Below, one piece after another: positions 18,097 to 27,066 of a stretch of DNA of 64,000 bases. Positions within the stretch are counted from its first letter, which is position 1. Each line of letters begins with the position of its first letter. This DNA comes from Bacteroidia bacterium. Its GTDB lineage: Bacteria > Bacteroidota > Bacteroidia > Flavobacteriales > Flavobacteriaceae. The stretch is from NCBI GenBank assembly GCA_030428705.1, contig JAUIDI010000006.1, forward strand, positions 1 to 64,000, in the 5' to 3' direction. Both the position numbers and the translations under genes were made by a program. A model generated the notes under the pieces. The model was not told where the DNA came from. It worked only from the letters and a program-made list of their open reading frames with translations, and searched no databases.

Positions 18097-18099
18097 TTT

Positions 18100-19980
18100 A
18101 TGCGAATGAATGTAAAAGCCCTTTTAGGGGCATTGATTTTATTTTTGGGATATTCAACATTTTCAAATGCCCAAAACACGTCCTATTGGCAACAACATGT
18201 CGATTACAAGATGGCGGTGGACATGAACGTCGAGAATTATCGATATACCGGTACCCAAAAACTGGTCTATACCAACAACTCCCCCGATGAATTGACCAGG
18301 GTATATTATCATTTGTATTTCAATGCATTTCAACCTGGTAGCGAAATGGATATGCGTCTACAGAACATCGCAGACCCCGACGGCAGAATGGTTGCAGAAG
18401 ACAAAAAAAGTAGAATTGCATCACTTACCGAGAGCGAAATAGGTTATTTACATGCAAAGACCTTGACCCAAGACGGTAGTCCGGTGGCTTTTGTTGAAGA
18501 AGGTACTGTTTTGGTCGTAGAACTGGCGAAGCCAATTCCTTCTGGAGGAAAAACAACCTTTGACATGCAGTTCGAAGGACAGGTGCCCGTTCAAATACGA
18601 AGATCGGGACGAAACAATAAAGATGGTGTTGCATTGTCAATGAGCCAGTGGTACCCAAAGTTGGCCGAGTATGATTTTGAGGGCTGGCATGCCGACCCCT
18701 ACATCGCTAGGGAATTTCACGGTGTTTGGGGCGATTTTGATGTAAAACTGACCATTGACAAGGATTATGTCGTCGGTGGCACGGGTTATTTGCAAAACCC
18801 GCAGGAAATAGGCCACGGCTATGAAACTCCAGGTACAAAAGTCGATAAACCAAAAGGCAAGACCCTTACTTGGCACTTTAAGGCCCCAATGGTACATGAT
18901 TTTATGTGGGCGGCAGATCCAGAATATATTCATGACAGCCGTAAAATCGAAAATGGCCCTACGCTTCATTTTTTGTACAAGAACGACAAAAAATATGAGG
19001 ATACCTGGAAGGCGGTACAACCATTGACCGAAAAGGCCATGCAATTTTTTAATAGGAATATCGGTGAATACCCTTACGAGCAGTATTCGGTTATCCAAGG
19101 GGGTGACGGGGGCATGGAATATGCAATGGCGACCTTGATTACCGGAGGCGACAAACCCGGCAGTGTCATCGGTACCATGATCCACGAATTGGCACATTCA
19201 TGGTTTCAGCATGTGCTTGCCACAAATGAATCCAAACACGAATGGATGGACGAAGGCTTTACTTCGTTTATTTCGGCACTATGTAGTAATGAAATAAGGG
19301 AACAGAACAAGGAAAATCCCTTTGAGAATTCCTATAACGGATATTACCATTTGGTCAAATCGGGACAGGAAATGCCCCAAGCAGCACATGCCGATAGGTA
19401 CGTGAACAATATGGCCTACGGTATTTCGGCTTACAGCAAAGGAGCCATATTTCTTTCACAGTTGGGATACATCATTGGGCAGGACAAGTTAATGGAGACC
19501 ATTCGAAAATATTATGCCGATTTTAAATTCAAGCATCCTGTGCCGAACGACATCAAGCGCACGGCCGAAAAAATTTCAGGGATAGAACTTGATTGGTACT
19601 TGACCGATTGGACACAGACTACGAATACAATCGATTACGGCATAAAAGAAGTTGCGGCAGACGGCAACAAGACAAAAATTTCCATGGAACGTATCGGTCT
19701 TATGCCCATGCCCCTTGATATTCTTGTGGTATACAATGACGGTACCCAAGAGACTTTCTATGCACCTTTGCGAATGATGCGTGGCGAGAAGGAAAATCCT
19801 TATCCGCAATTGAAACGAACGGTTTTGGAGGACTGGTCATGGGCCTCAAATGACTATAATTTTGCAGTAGATAGACCTCTGGAAGATATCAAAGCCGTTA
19901 TGATCGACCCTTCACAATTGATGGCCGATGTCGATAAAGAAAACAATATTTGGCAGGCTCAAGCGCTTCCAAAAGATTAA
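18100..19980 (+). CDS. M1 family zinc metallopeptidase
   Basis: 626 residues with a signal peptide ending near FSNAQ. The exopeptidase motif GGMEYAMATLI stands in place of GAMEN, and the zinc site HELAHSW is at 362-366 with the third ligand Glu385 in EWMDEGFTSF. The N-terminal beta-saddle (MNVENYRYTGTQKLVYTNNS) and the M1-like catalytic domain are present; a long C-terminal helical domain is lacking, as is common in Bacteroidota members. It should act as an aminopeptidase in the periplasm or outside. Co-transcribed with the S8 protease. Confidence 0.92.
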   Translation: MRMNVKALLGALILFLGYSTFSNAQNTSYWQQHVDYKMAVDMNVENYRYTGTQKLVYTNNSPDELTRVYYHLYFNAFQPGSEMDMRLQNIADPDGRMVAEDKKSRIASLTESEIGYLHAKTLTQDGSPVAFVEEGTVLVVELAKPIPSGGKTTFDMQFEGQVPVQIRRSGRNNKDGVALSMSQWYPKLAEYDFEGWHADPYIAREFHGVWGDFDVKLTIDKDYVVGGTGYLQNPQEIGHGYETPGTKVDKPKGKTLTWHFKAPMVHDFMWAADPEYIHDSRKIENGPTLHFLYKNDKKYEDTWKAVQPLTEKAMQFFNRNIGEYPYEQYSVIQGGDGGMEYAMATLITGGDKPGSVIGTMIHELAHSWFQHVLATNESKHEWMDEGFTSFISALCSNEIREQNKENPFENSYNGYYHLVKSGQEMPQAAHADRYVNNMAYGISAYSKGAIFLSQLGYIIGQDKLMETIRKYYADFKFKHPVPNDIKRTAEKISGIELDWYLTDWTQTTNTIDYGIKEVAADGNKTKISMERIGLMPMPLDILVVYNDGTQETFYAPLRMMRGEKENPYPQLKRTVLEDWSWASNDYNFAVDRPLEDIKAVMIDPSQLMADVDKENNIWQAQALPKD

Positions 19981-20002
19981 TAATCAGGTATCGTTTAGGG
20001 CA

Positions 20003-21202
20003 TTAGAACCAAGGTTCTTTACTATACATATTGTTTCTGGCGTTACGTTCCCTATTTTGGATTATGATATGGGTCGAATCGATCGTACGGTTACGGTAAC
20101 CCAAGAGGTGAAACACTGATTTCGCATAAAAACGTGCGATTTTGAGGTTTACCCTAAGACTTCCTTTACCGGTGCCATTCCATTTAACGCCCGGCAATGC
20201 AACAAGAAGATTGTCTCCTTTTATCTTTCGCAGTACTTCGGAAATTTTTAGAATCCATTTGGGTATTTCCCGAATTAAAAAAAATGCTTCCGCGCCCTGC
20301 TTTTGGTACAAAGGCATAAACAACTGCGATGTTTTCGACATTTTGACCTTCACATCGTTATTAACACCGAGTACGGTACCTTTCCGAACTTTTTGGAAAC
20401 TCTCAAATCCCGGATACATTTTAAATTTATCCTTTTCTGACAGGGCAAAACGTTGTTCAACCTCATAAAAGGCATTGTCGTCTTTTGCTGCATTTTTGAG
20501 TTGCTCAAAATGGCGCTCTAAAGAAGGCACATTGTTCTTTGTTAACACTCCGGTATTGGCCAATGTAAGCCAGATAAATGCGATTGCATTGTCCACGGCG
20601 CTCATCGCCTCATGTTGGCCCGATTCGAACCCTAAGGACACATACCCTTTTTCGTTCATGTAACTCAAGAGCGGGCCTTCTAGAAACTCTTCGATTCCTA
20701 AAATTATCGGAACCGGAAAAAGTTTGGCAAAATTCCTGTTAATCAAGGCATCGTTTATGGTCACAAAAGGCAGGGTCTTACTCGATGTCGTATGTAGGTC
20801 GATAAAATAGAAGGGGGGCGACTGGGTATTCAATAAAGAGGTAATCAAATCATGAATGCCCAAAAGCTCTTTTTCTTCGATGCCAAGTTTGGATTCTTGC
20901 TTCGATTTGATACTATCGATATTCTTCTGCGTCCAGAGACGATTAAGATCGGCGTCCAAAAAACGTTTGTTTTGTAACAATGCCGAGGTGTTGCCTTGAA
21001 TTCCGATAGCCGTTCCAGAAAGAGCTTCGGTCATTGATTCCAGTTGTTCAAAAACTTTTTCAATGGCGATAACTCCCGCTTTTTCATTACCATGTATACC
21101 CCCGAAGAAAAATATGGTCGGGCCTATGTCTTGTCCTTTTATGTGCCCCATTAACCGATTTGACCGTATTATCGTAGGGATTGTAATTGTTTCTTCGGGC
21201 AT
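20003..21202 (-). CDS. Succinylglutamate desuccinylase/aspartoacylase (M14-like) family protein
   Basis: 399 residues. Zinc ligands are apparent: His and Glu in GGIHGNEKAGV (about 34-44) and His in FIDLHTTSS; the likely catalytic Glu is in FESGQHE. The family removes acyl or peptide groups from amino acids. The C-terminal quarter is a small beta domain (FLIREIPKWILKISEVLRK) with a basic tail. The gene abuts the upstream GCS2-CBS gene with no gap, so the two are co-transcribed and may act on the same gamma-linked or acylated amino acid product. That functional link is inference. Confidence 0.82.
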   Translation of the reverse strand: MPEETITIPTIIRSNRLMGHIKGQDIGPTIFFFGGIHGNEKAGVIAIEKVFEQLESMTEALSGTAIGIQGNTSALLQNKRFLDADLNRLWTQKNIDSIKSKQESKLGIEEKELLGIHDLITSLLNTQSPPFYFIDLHTTSSKTLPFVTINDALINRNFAKLFPVPIILGIEEFLEGPLLSYMNEKGYVSLGFESGQHEAMSAVDNAIAFIWLTLANTGVLTKNNVPSLERHFEQLKNAAKDDNAFYEVEQRFALSEKDKFKMYPGFESFQKVRKGTVLGVNNDVKVKMSKTSQLFMPLYQKQGAEAFFLIREIPKWILKISEVLRKIKGDNLLVALPGVKWNGTGKGSLRVNLKIARFYAKSVFHLLGYRNRTIDSTHIIIQNRERNARNNMYSKEPWF

Positions 21203-23053
21203 TTAAATATCATTTGAGGTAATAATTCCCATTAGTTTCTTGTCTCGAACCACAGGAAGACAATTGATTTGATGCAGTTCCATCAATTTTTCGGCCTCCT
21301 TTAAACTAGTATCCGGGGAAGTTGTGATCAATTCGGTTCTCATGATTTTTTTAAGAGTGGTCCGCATCATTTTCGGATCGTTCAAGTAATCGCTTACATC
21401 GGTCCAAGTAACCAATCCGACGAGATTATAGTGTAAATCCATCACTGGTACATGGTGAATATTTTTCCAAAGCATCATCTTTAACACCAGTTCCGCACTA
21501 TCGTTTTGCTGTGCACTGATGATCTTTGAACTCATGCGTTGGCGAACGGTAGTTTCCTCGTTTTTGACAGTTCGTTCATTGCTTTTTGCCAACTCCCATG
21601 CATCAACATTATATCCTCTCCGCTCCCTTTCATGCATTGTCGCATTTAAAATTTTCAAGGCTTCCGATGGTTTGTGTTGTTTTTGCAACCGGCGATAACT
21701 CTGTACCATCCATTGTGCCCCATTTCTTCCTTTTACCCTATTTTCGATAATTCCCAAATAATGCTCCACATCCTTTGGGGAAACATTCATGCGATAAAGG
21801 CCCCGATAGGCCATGGGCAAAAAATAATCCAACAGCAATGCGCTACTCGACAGCAATTTTCCATCCCAATAAAATTGTGCCGCATTGCCATATCTGGCAG
21901 CATTGTAGAAATTGCCTTTGATATCCTTAAAATTCATTTTTAAATGAATATTATCGTACTGCTTGGGCCTGCCTTGCATCACACCTACCCAAAACAACAT
22001 GTTGGCCATTTCATCGGCCGTTGTCGGGCCCGACGGTAAATATCGATTTTCTATCCGTATGTGCGGTTTGTTATCGGTTACCCCATAACAGACCCTGTTC
22101 CATTTATAAACCGTTCCATTATGTAGGCCCAAGGCTTTTAATTTGGGAACATGTCCGTCTTTTAGTTCGTTTAAACTCTCGGTCTCGAATTCGGCGGTCA
22201 ATAGGCTCCTGAAACTAATAATATTGTCCTTAAAATAGTCCGCCGCCGAACCGTGAACCCAATCGCTTCCAAAACCGACCCTTGCTTCCCGTTCATTAAG
22301 ATAAAAGGTGCTCGCACGAGTGTCTACACTCTGGGTAAAAAGGGCAATACGGGTCTCTTGCCATAGCTCTCGACCCATTAATAAAGGTGAATTCGCACAA
22401 ATTGACAGTATGGGGCCCGCAATCGCTTGGGCCCAATTATAGCTGTTGGCAAAGTCATCGGGGTCAATCTGAAGATGTGATTGAAAACTGGTATTGCACC
22501 CTTCAAATAAAATGGAATCGTGGTGAAGGTTGAGTTCGTCGGTACCCCGTATATGAAGCTCAAGATCATCTCCGCGCAACTCCCGTATCGTTTCGTCCAA
22601 AATGCTATACCTTTTCATGGGCGTCATGAACGACATGCTCAGATGCGTCGTATCGATTGTCGGTAAAATACCGGTAAGTAATATTTTCAGATTCAACTTT
22701 TGCGCCTCATTTCGGGCTTTTGACAATAAGGTGTTCAGTGTATGGTGCATTTTAGAAAAACAATCACCCGTCAACACCAACGGATCGAGATTGGCCTCAA
22801 GATTATAAAGCGCCAATTCTGTAGTAAAATGGGAATCGTTCAAAGATTCCAGTACCTTCAACGCCCCCGTTGATGGTTCCCAATTTTCATCGACCAAGCA
22901 AAACTCCTGTTCCGCTCCGATTCGAATCGGGCTTTTTTCGAACATGCCTTCTTCGAACATGAGTTGCAAAGCTTCAATATCATTCAATAGCTGCGTGATA
23001 TATTTGGCCTTTTTTACCCCTCCCTTTAATTTCTCAACCTTTAATTCTCCCAT
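21203..23053 (-). CDS. GCS2-like glutamate-cysteine ligase family protein with C-terminal CBS pair
   Basis: 616 residues. Residues 35-460 show the carboxylate-amine ligase (GCS2) pattern: IRIGAEQEFCLVDENWEP near the start, NPEANLDP-like NLEANLDPLVLTG, ELNLHHDSILFEGCNTSFQSHLQID, and RIENRYLPSGPT with the ATP-site Arg/Asn. Two CBS repeats fill about 500-616 (VPVMDLHYNLVGLVTWTDVSDYL and LPVVRDKKLMGIITSNDI), normally nucleotide sensors. The fusion suggests ATP-dependent amide bond formation gated by adenylate charge. Whether it makes gamma-glutamylcysteine or another amide is open. Transcribed ahead of the AstE-like gene; divergent from rnpA. Confidence 0.82.
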   Translation of the reverse strand: MGELKVEKLKGGVKKAKYITQLLNDIEALQLMFEEGMFEKSPIRIGAEQEFCLVDENWEPSTGALKVLESLNDSHFTTELALYNLEANLDPLVLTGDCFSKMHHTLNTLLSKARNEAQKLNLKILLTGILPTIDTTHLSMSFMTPMKRYSILDETIRELRGDDLELHIRGTDELNLHHDSILFEGCNTSFQSHLQIDPDDFANSYNWAQAIAGPILSICANSPLLMGRELWQETRIALFTQSVDTRASTFYLNEREARVGFGSDWVHGSAADYFKDNIISFRSLLTAEFETESLNELKDGHVPKLKALGLHNGTVYKWNRVCYGVTDNKPHIRIENRYLPSGPTTADEMANMLFWVGVMQGRPKQYDNIHLKMNFKDIKGNFYNAARYGNAAQFYWDGKLLSSSALLLDYFLPMAYRGLYRMNVSPKDVEHYLGIIENRVKGRNGAQWMVQSYRRLQKQHKPSEALKILNATMHERERRGYNVDAWELAKSNERTVKNEETTVRQRMSSKIISAQQNDSAELVLKMMLWKNIHHVPVMDLHYNLVGLVTWTDVSDYLNDPKMMRTTLKKIMRTELITTSPDTSLKEAEKLMELHQINCLPVVRDKKLMGIITSNDI

Positions 23054-23063
23054 ACCATTAGAA

Positions 23064-23071
23064 CAAAATTA
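23064..23071 (-). promoter_or_regulatory. Possible -7 element before the GCS2-CBS gene
   Basis: TAATTTTG on the minus strand, 10 bases upstream of the start codon, fits TAnnTTTG. No convincing -33 box was seen. Confidence 0.3.
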
Positions 23072-23128
23072 AGACGAACCCCCAATATATGGGCTTCAGA
23101 ATGGTCTTACTATGACAAATGTCATGCC

Positions 23129-23157
23129 TTTGAACTGTGGTTTTTATTTTACTTTTA
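23129..23157 (+). promoter_or_regulatory. Possible promoter of rnpA-ctp
   Basis: TTTG (23129-23132), 17 bases, then TACTTTTA (23150-23157), one mismatch from TAnnTTTG. It ends 6 bases before the proposed rnpA ATG, giving a very short leader. Confidence 0.4.
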
Positions 23158-23163
23158 CACGGT

Positions 23164-23550
23164 ATGTCGAATACATTTCCTAAAAAAGAAAAACTAAAGA
23201 GCTCAAAACTCATTGACCGTCTGTTCGTTGAAGGAAAGGGGATTTCTTGCTTTCCGATCAAGCTCATCTATCTATCGGCCGAACTTCCTGAAAAAGTAAA
23301 GGTTCAAGCAGGAATGGCCGTCCCGAAAAAGAATTTCAAAAGCGCGGTCAAAAGAAACCGAATCAAACGACTGCTCCGCGAAGCCTATCGTCTTAACAAA
23401 GATCTGGTTTTTAACAATAGCGATAGTGCTTTTGCGTTTCTATTTTTATACCTTGGGAAGGAGATGCCCACGTTTTCGGAAGTGGAAAACGGCATGCAAA
23501 AAATATTAGGAAAATTTATCGAAAAGATAAACCATGAAAAAGATGATTAA
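23164..23550 (+). CDS. rnpA: Ribonuclease P protein component
   Basis: 128 residues from ATG 23164. The frame opens nine codons earlier, but SNTFPKKEKLKSSKLIDRLF is the normal RnpA N terminus. The RNR signature is present as KSAVKRNRIKRLLREAYR, together with AVPKKNFKSA. The protein is small and basic and helps the RNase P RNA process tRNA 5' ends. In many bacteria rnpA sits with rpmH and yidC near dnaA; here it is with a protease gene instead, whose start overlaps rnpA by 17 bases. Confidence 0.93.
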   Translation: MSNTFPKKEKLKSSKLIDRLFVEGKGISCFPIKLIYLSAELPEKVKVQAGMAVPKKNFKSAVKRNRIKRLLREAYRLNKDLVFNNSDSAFAFLFLYLGKEMPTFSEVENGMQKILGKFIEKINHEKDD

Positions 23551-25162
23551 AAGACAGATTTTGATTCCCATTTTGGCCGTTGCATTTTTGGTGGTCGGAA
23601 GCAGTTTTAAGAGCGATTTCTTCGAAATCGCCAAACAGATAGAAATCTTCACGACCCTGTTCAAAGAACTGAACATGAACTATGTTGATGAGACCAATCC
23701 GGCGGAATTAATGGACACCGCCATAAAAAACATGTTGGATGAACTGGATCCCTATACCAAATTTTTGAACGAACAAGATGTCGAGACCTACAAAATCAAT
23801 AATGCGGGCGAATATTCGGGTATCGGCGCCCTGGTTCGATCATATGATGACCGATTGGTCGTAGTCGAGCCCTATAAAGATTATCCCGCAGACAAAGCCG
23901 GACTCAAAGCTGGTGACGAAATCATCAAAATCGGTGATATCACAGTTGCCGATTTCGACGATAATGCAAGCGAATTATTAAAAGGTGCCAACAATACCTC
24001 AGTCGCAATTACCTATAAAAGGCAGGGAGAAATCAAGACTGCGACGATTGAACGTTCCGGTGTTGAGGTCGATGCCGTGCCGTTTTATAAAATGGTCGAT
24101 GACAAGACCGGGTACATCGTTTTGGCAAAATTCAATGCCAAGGCCTCCGGTCAGACCAAAGCAGCATTAATCGACCTGAAGGGCCAAGGAGCGGACAAAA
24201 TTATTTTGGACCTTCGAGGAAATCCCGGCGGGTTACTTTCAGAGGCCATTAACGTGACCAATATCTTTGTTGACAAAGGCGAATTGATCGTAACGACGAA
24301 GTCAAAAGTCAAAAAATTCAACCAGGAATATAAGACCCGGAACAAGCCTGTCGACACGGAAATTCCATTAGTGGTTTTGGTCAACGGCGGCAGTGCCTCG
24401 GCCAGTGAAATCGTTTCCGGTAGTTTGCAAGATCTTGATCGGGCCGTCGTCATGGGGGGTCGAAGTTTTGGAAAAGGACTTGTACAGCGACCTTTGCGCC
24501 TGACATACGGCACACAACTCAAAGTGACCATAAGCCGTTATTACACCCCTTCAGGGCGCTGCATTCAATCACTGGATTATTGGAACCGCGACGAGGATGG
24601 CAATGCCGTGCGCACAACGACCTATAACGATTTTAAGACCCGCAACGGGCGCAAGGTCCAGGATGGTGGCGGGGTACTTCCCGATATTGAAATTGCCTCC
24701 TTAAAATCGAACGACTTGACGACCGCCCTTCTGAACGATCATGTCATCTTTGATTTTGCCACCGACTTTTACTACAAAAACAAGGTTGCGGATCCAAATT
24801 CATTTACATTTTCAAATGCAAACTTCGAAAGCTTCAAGAACCATGTAGCACAAAGTGACTTTTCGTTTCAGACCAAGACCGAAAAAGCTTTAAAAGAAAC
24901 ATTGACCGATCGTGAAGAAGTTATTTTCAACGATGCCATTGAAAATGACTTCAAAAAATTGCTTGCCGATATCGATAAAAGTAAAATGGCGGCGTTGGAC
25001 ACTTATCAAAAAGAGATTCGTAAAAATCTGGAAGACGAAATCATCAAACGTTATTTCTACCGTGAAGGACTTTATCAATACTATCTTTCACATGATGAGG
25101 CTATTTTAGCGGCCACCGAATTGTTGGGAAATAATGGAAAATATCAAGCCATACTTCAATAG
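23534..25162 (+). CDS. C-terminal processing protease, S41A family
   Basis: 542 residues with an N-terminal signal/anchor (LIPILAVAFLVVGSSF). A PDZ domain lies at about 85-165 (YSGIGALVRSYDDRLVVVEPY, KAGLKAGDEIIKIGD). The S41 catalytic core follows: IVLAKFNAKA, LDLRGNPGGLLSEAI and NGGSASASEIVSGSLQD with the catalytic Ser, then GRSFGKGLVQ with the Lys. The C-terminal helical part (350-542) is longer than in E. coli-independent CtpA proteins but common in Bacteroidota. It should cleave the C-terminal ends of envelope proteins in the periplasm. Translationally coupled to rnpA by overlap. Confidence 0.93.
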   Translation: MKKMIKRQILIPILAVAFLVVGSSFKSDFFEIAKQIEIFTTLFKELNMNYVDETNPAELMDTAIKNMLDELDPYTKFLNEQDVETYKINNAGEYSGIGALVRSYDDRLVVVEPYKDYPADKAGLKAGDEIIKIGDITVADFDDNASELLKGANNTSVAITYKRQGEIKTATIERSGVEVDAVPFYKMVDDKTGYIVLAKFNAKASGQTKAALIDLKGQGADKIILDLRGNPGGLLSEAINVTNIFVDKGELIVTTKSKVKKFNQEYKTRNKPVDTEIPLVVLVNGGSASASEIVSGSLQDLDRAVVMGGRSFGKGLVQRPLRLTYGTQLKVTISRYYTPSGRCIQSLDYWNRDEDGNAVRTTTYNDFKTRNGRKVQDGGGVLPDIEIASLKSNDLTTALLNDHVIFDFATDFYYKNKVADPNSFTFSNANFESFKNHVAQSDFSFQTKTEKALKETLTDREEVIFNDAIENDFKKLLADIDKSKMAALDTYQKEIRKNLEDEIIKRYFYREGLYQYYLSHDEAILAATELLGNNGKYQAILQ

Positions 25163-25214
25163 ACGCTTGCTAAAACAATAGCTAAATTCCGTAACTTTCT
25201 TCCAAAAGAAAAAA

Positions 25215-26093
25215 ATCGTCAAGACCCACCAAGCCGAACTGTTACTCGACACCCGATCAATCCTGGGTGAGGGCCCTGTATGGGATTTCAATGAACAGTT
25301 TCTTTTTTGGGTCGATATCGAAGGCTACAAATTGCTCGGGTATAGTCCCACAACAGAAACAAGTAAAGAATGGTCTTTCGACGAAATGATAGGGGCCGCC
25401 GTTCCCAAAAAAAATGGGGAACTTCTTTTGGCCATGGAAAAAGGCCTGGCTTCCTTTGATCCAAAAACAGGGCAGCTGAAAAAGCACGGCGTATTGGAAA
25501 ATTCAAATCCGTCGATACGATTTAATGACGGAAAGGTCGGTCTCAACGGTAATTTCTGGATCGGTACTATGGAGAAGAATTGTGCACCCAATGCCGGTAA
25601 CTTTTTTTGCGTAACCCCTGAGTTTCAATGCTCGGTTCAAATACCGAATACATCCGTTTCAAATGGTATGGTATGGTCTTCCGATAAAAAGAAGTTTTAC
25701 TATATCGATAGCCCAACTTTCGAGGTAAAGGTTTTCGATTATGACAACATTGGGGGAACGATTTCCAATGGAAAATCCCTTTTTAATATTCCAAAGGAAT
25801 ATGGTAGTCCCGACGGTATGAGTATCGATGAAGAAGATATGCTCTGGATCGCCCATTGGGGCGGAAATTGCCTGCGAAGATGGAACCCTGCCACGGGACA
25901 AGTTTTGGAGAAAATCGAGGTGCCTGCTCCGCACGTTACTTCCTGTTGTTTTGGCGGAAAAGATTTGAAAACCTTGTATATTACCACGGCTAGAAGTGGG
26001 CTTGACCAAAAGCAGCTTGAACAATATCCGCTCAGCGGCGGACTTTTTGTATGCAAATCCAGAGTTAAGGGAACGCCCATAAACTATTTTTAA
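25215..26093 (+). CDS. SMP-30/gluconolactonase (regucalcin) family protein with no canonical start codon
   Basis: About 292 residues if read from the AUC-like codon at 25215. The in-frame stop at 25179-25181 bounds the frame. No ATG, GTG or TTG occurs in frame before the TTG at 25332, yet 25215-25331 encodes convincing family sequence: HQAELLLDTRSILGEGPVWD. The Glu of GEGPVW is a metal ligand in SMP-30, so a start at 25332 would remove an active-site residue. Further family marks are RFNDGKVGLNGNFWIGTM, SNGMVWSSDKKKFYYID and GSPDGMSIDEEDMLWIAHWGG. Candidates are an AUC (25215) or CUG (25239) start, or a broken gene. Shares one base with the following SDR gene. Confidence 0.75.
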   Translation: MVKTHQAELLLDTRSILGEGPVWDFNEQFLFWVDIEGYKLLGYSPTTETSKEWSFDEMIGAAVPKKNGELLLAMEKGLASFDPKTGQLKKHGVLENSNPSIRFNDGKVGLNGNFWIGTMEKNCAPNAGNFFCVTPEFQCSVQIPNTSVSNGMVWSSDKKKFYYIDSPTFEVKVFDYDNIGGTISNGKSLFNIPKEYGSPDGMSIDEEDMLWIAHWGGNCLRRWNPATGQVLEKIEVPAPHVTSCCFGGKDLKTLYITTARSGLDQKQLEQYPLSGGLFVCKSRVKGTPINYF

Positions 26094-26872
26094 TGCAGTA
26101 CTCGGGAATAAAAGATAAAGTCGCTATAGTGACCGGAGCGGGTGAGGGAATCGGATATGCCATCGCTGGATTGTTGGTCAAGGCCGGGGCCAAAGTGGTC
26201 TTGAACGACATTGATAAAAATAGAGTAAATACCGTAGTGGCCCATTTAAATGAACAGTCACCCGCAAGTTGCGTTTCCTTTCATGGCGATGCCGGCGATG
26301 TGCCCACCATCAACAAAATGGTCGATTTTACGCTCGACCATTTTGGAAGTTTGGATTTTGTGATCCCCAATGCCGGAATTACGTTATTTGGTGATTTTCT
26401 TGAATTTACACCCGATTCTTTTCAAAAAGTCGTCAGGTTGAATCTTCAAGGGGCCTTTTTTCTGGCCCAGCGGGCCGCCAAAGAAATGATAAAACAAAGT
26501 ACTGGAGGGCGTATCGTGCTTATGTCTTCCCAAGTGGGTATTCGGGCCTATCACAATCTGACCGCCTATGGCATGACCAAGGCAGCGCTTCAGTTTATGG
26601 GCCAAAATCTTGCATACGGACTTGGTCAGTATCAGATTACCGTAAACACTATTGCACCCGGAGCGACCTTGACCGAACGGACTGCAAAAGAACAACCCGA
26701 TTATGCGGGGTTCTGGGGAAGGTTGAACCCGAACAACCGCGTCGGAAAACCTGAGGATATCGCCAACACCTGTTTATTTTTGCTCTCGGACGAGGCTTCC
26801 CATATCAACGGCCAGTTGATTCCCGTGGACGGAGGCTGGACGACAGCTGGAAAATATCCTGAAGATCTTTGA
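26093..26872 (+). CDS. Short-chain dehydrogenase/reductase (SDR)
   Basis: 259 residues, classical SDR size. The Rossmann nucleotide motif is VTGAGEGIGYAIA (about 11-23), NAG appears in FVIPNAGITL, and the catalytic Ser-Tyr-Lys are in VLMSSQVG and YGMTKAALQ. The end GQLIPVDGGWTTAG is typical. It oxidises or reduces a hydroxyl/carbonyl with NAD(P). Its ATG shares one base with the SMP-30 stop, so together they look like a sugar or polyol oxidation step followed by lactone opening. The sugar is unknown. Confidence 0.88.
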   Translation: MQYSGIKDKVAIVTGAGEGIGYAIAGLLVKAGAKVVLNDIDKNRVNTVVAHLNEQSPASCVSFHGDAGDVPTINKMVDFTLDHFGSLDFVIPNAGITLFGDFLEFTPDSFQKVVRLNLQGAFFLAQRAAKEMIKQSTGGRIVLMSSQVGIRAYHNLTAYGMTKAALQFMGQNLAYGLGQYQITVNTIAPGATLTERTAKEQPDYAGFWGRLNPNNRVGKPEDIANTCLFLLSDEASHINGQLIPVDGGWTTAGKYPEDL

Positions 26873-26989
26873 TTTCATTGCAATATCGACCTGGGTAAAA
26901 TAGATTTTACATATAACCATTGGCAAAAAACTCATTACCGCCCAAAGTGACCTTTATCATTTTAAGGCTGGTTCTTCTTTTTTAATATT

Positions 26990-27060
26990 GAACTCATTTC
27001 AGATTTTTTCAACCTTCCCGAACAACAGTTCGTTTCAATTCAAAAAGTTAAAATGAGTTC
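26990..27060 (+). repeat. Nested inverted repeats upstream of the 27067 gene
   Basis: GAACTCATTT (26990-26999) is complementary to AAATGAGTTC (27051-27060), enclosing a second small hairpin CGAAC-AACA-GTTCG (27019-27032). The outer 3' arm ends 6 bases before the next ATG, so folding in the mRNA could hide the start. May be chance in AT-rich DNA. Confidence 0.35.
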
Positions 27061-27066
27061 AGACAT

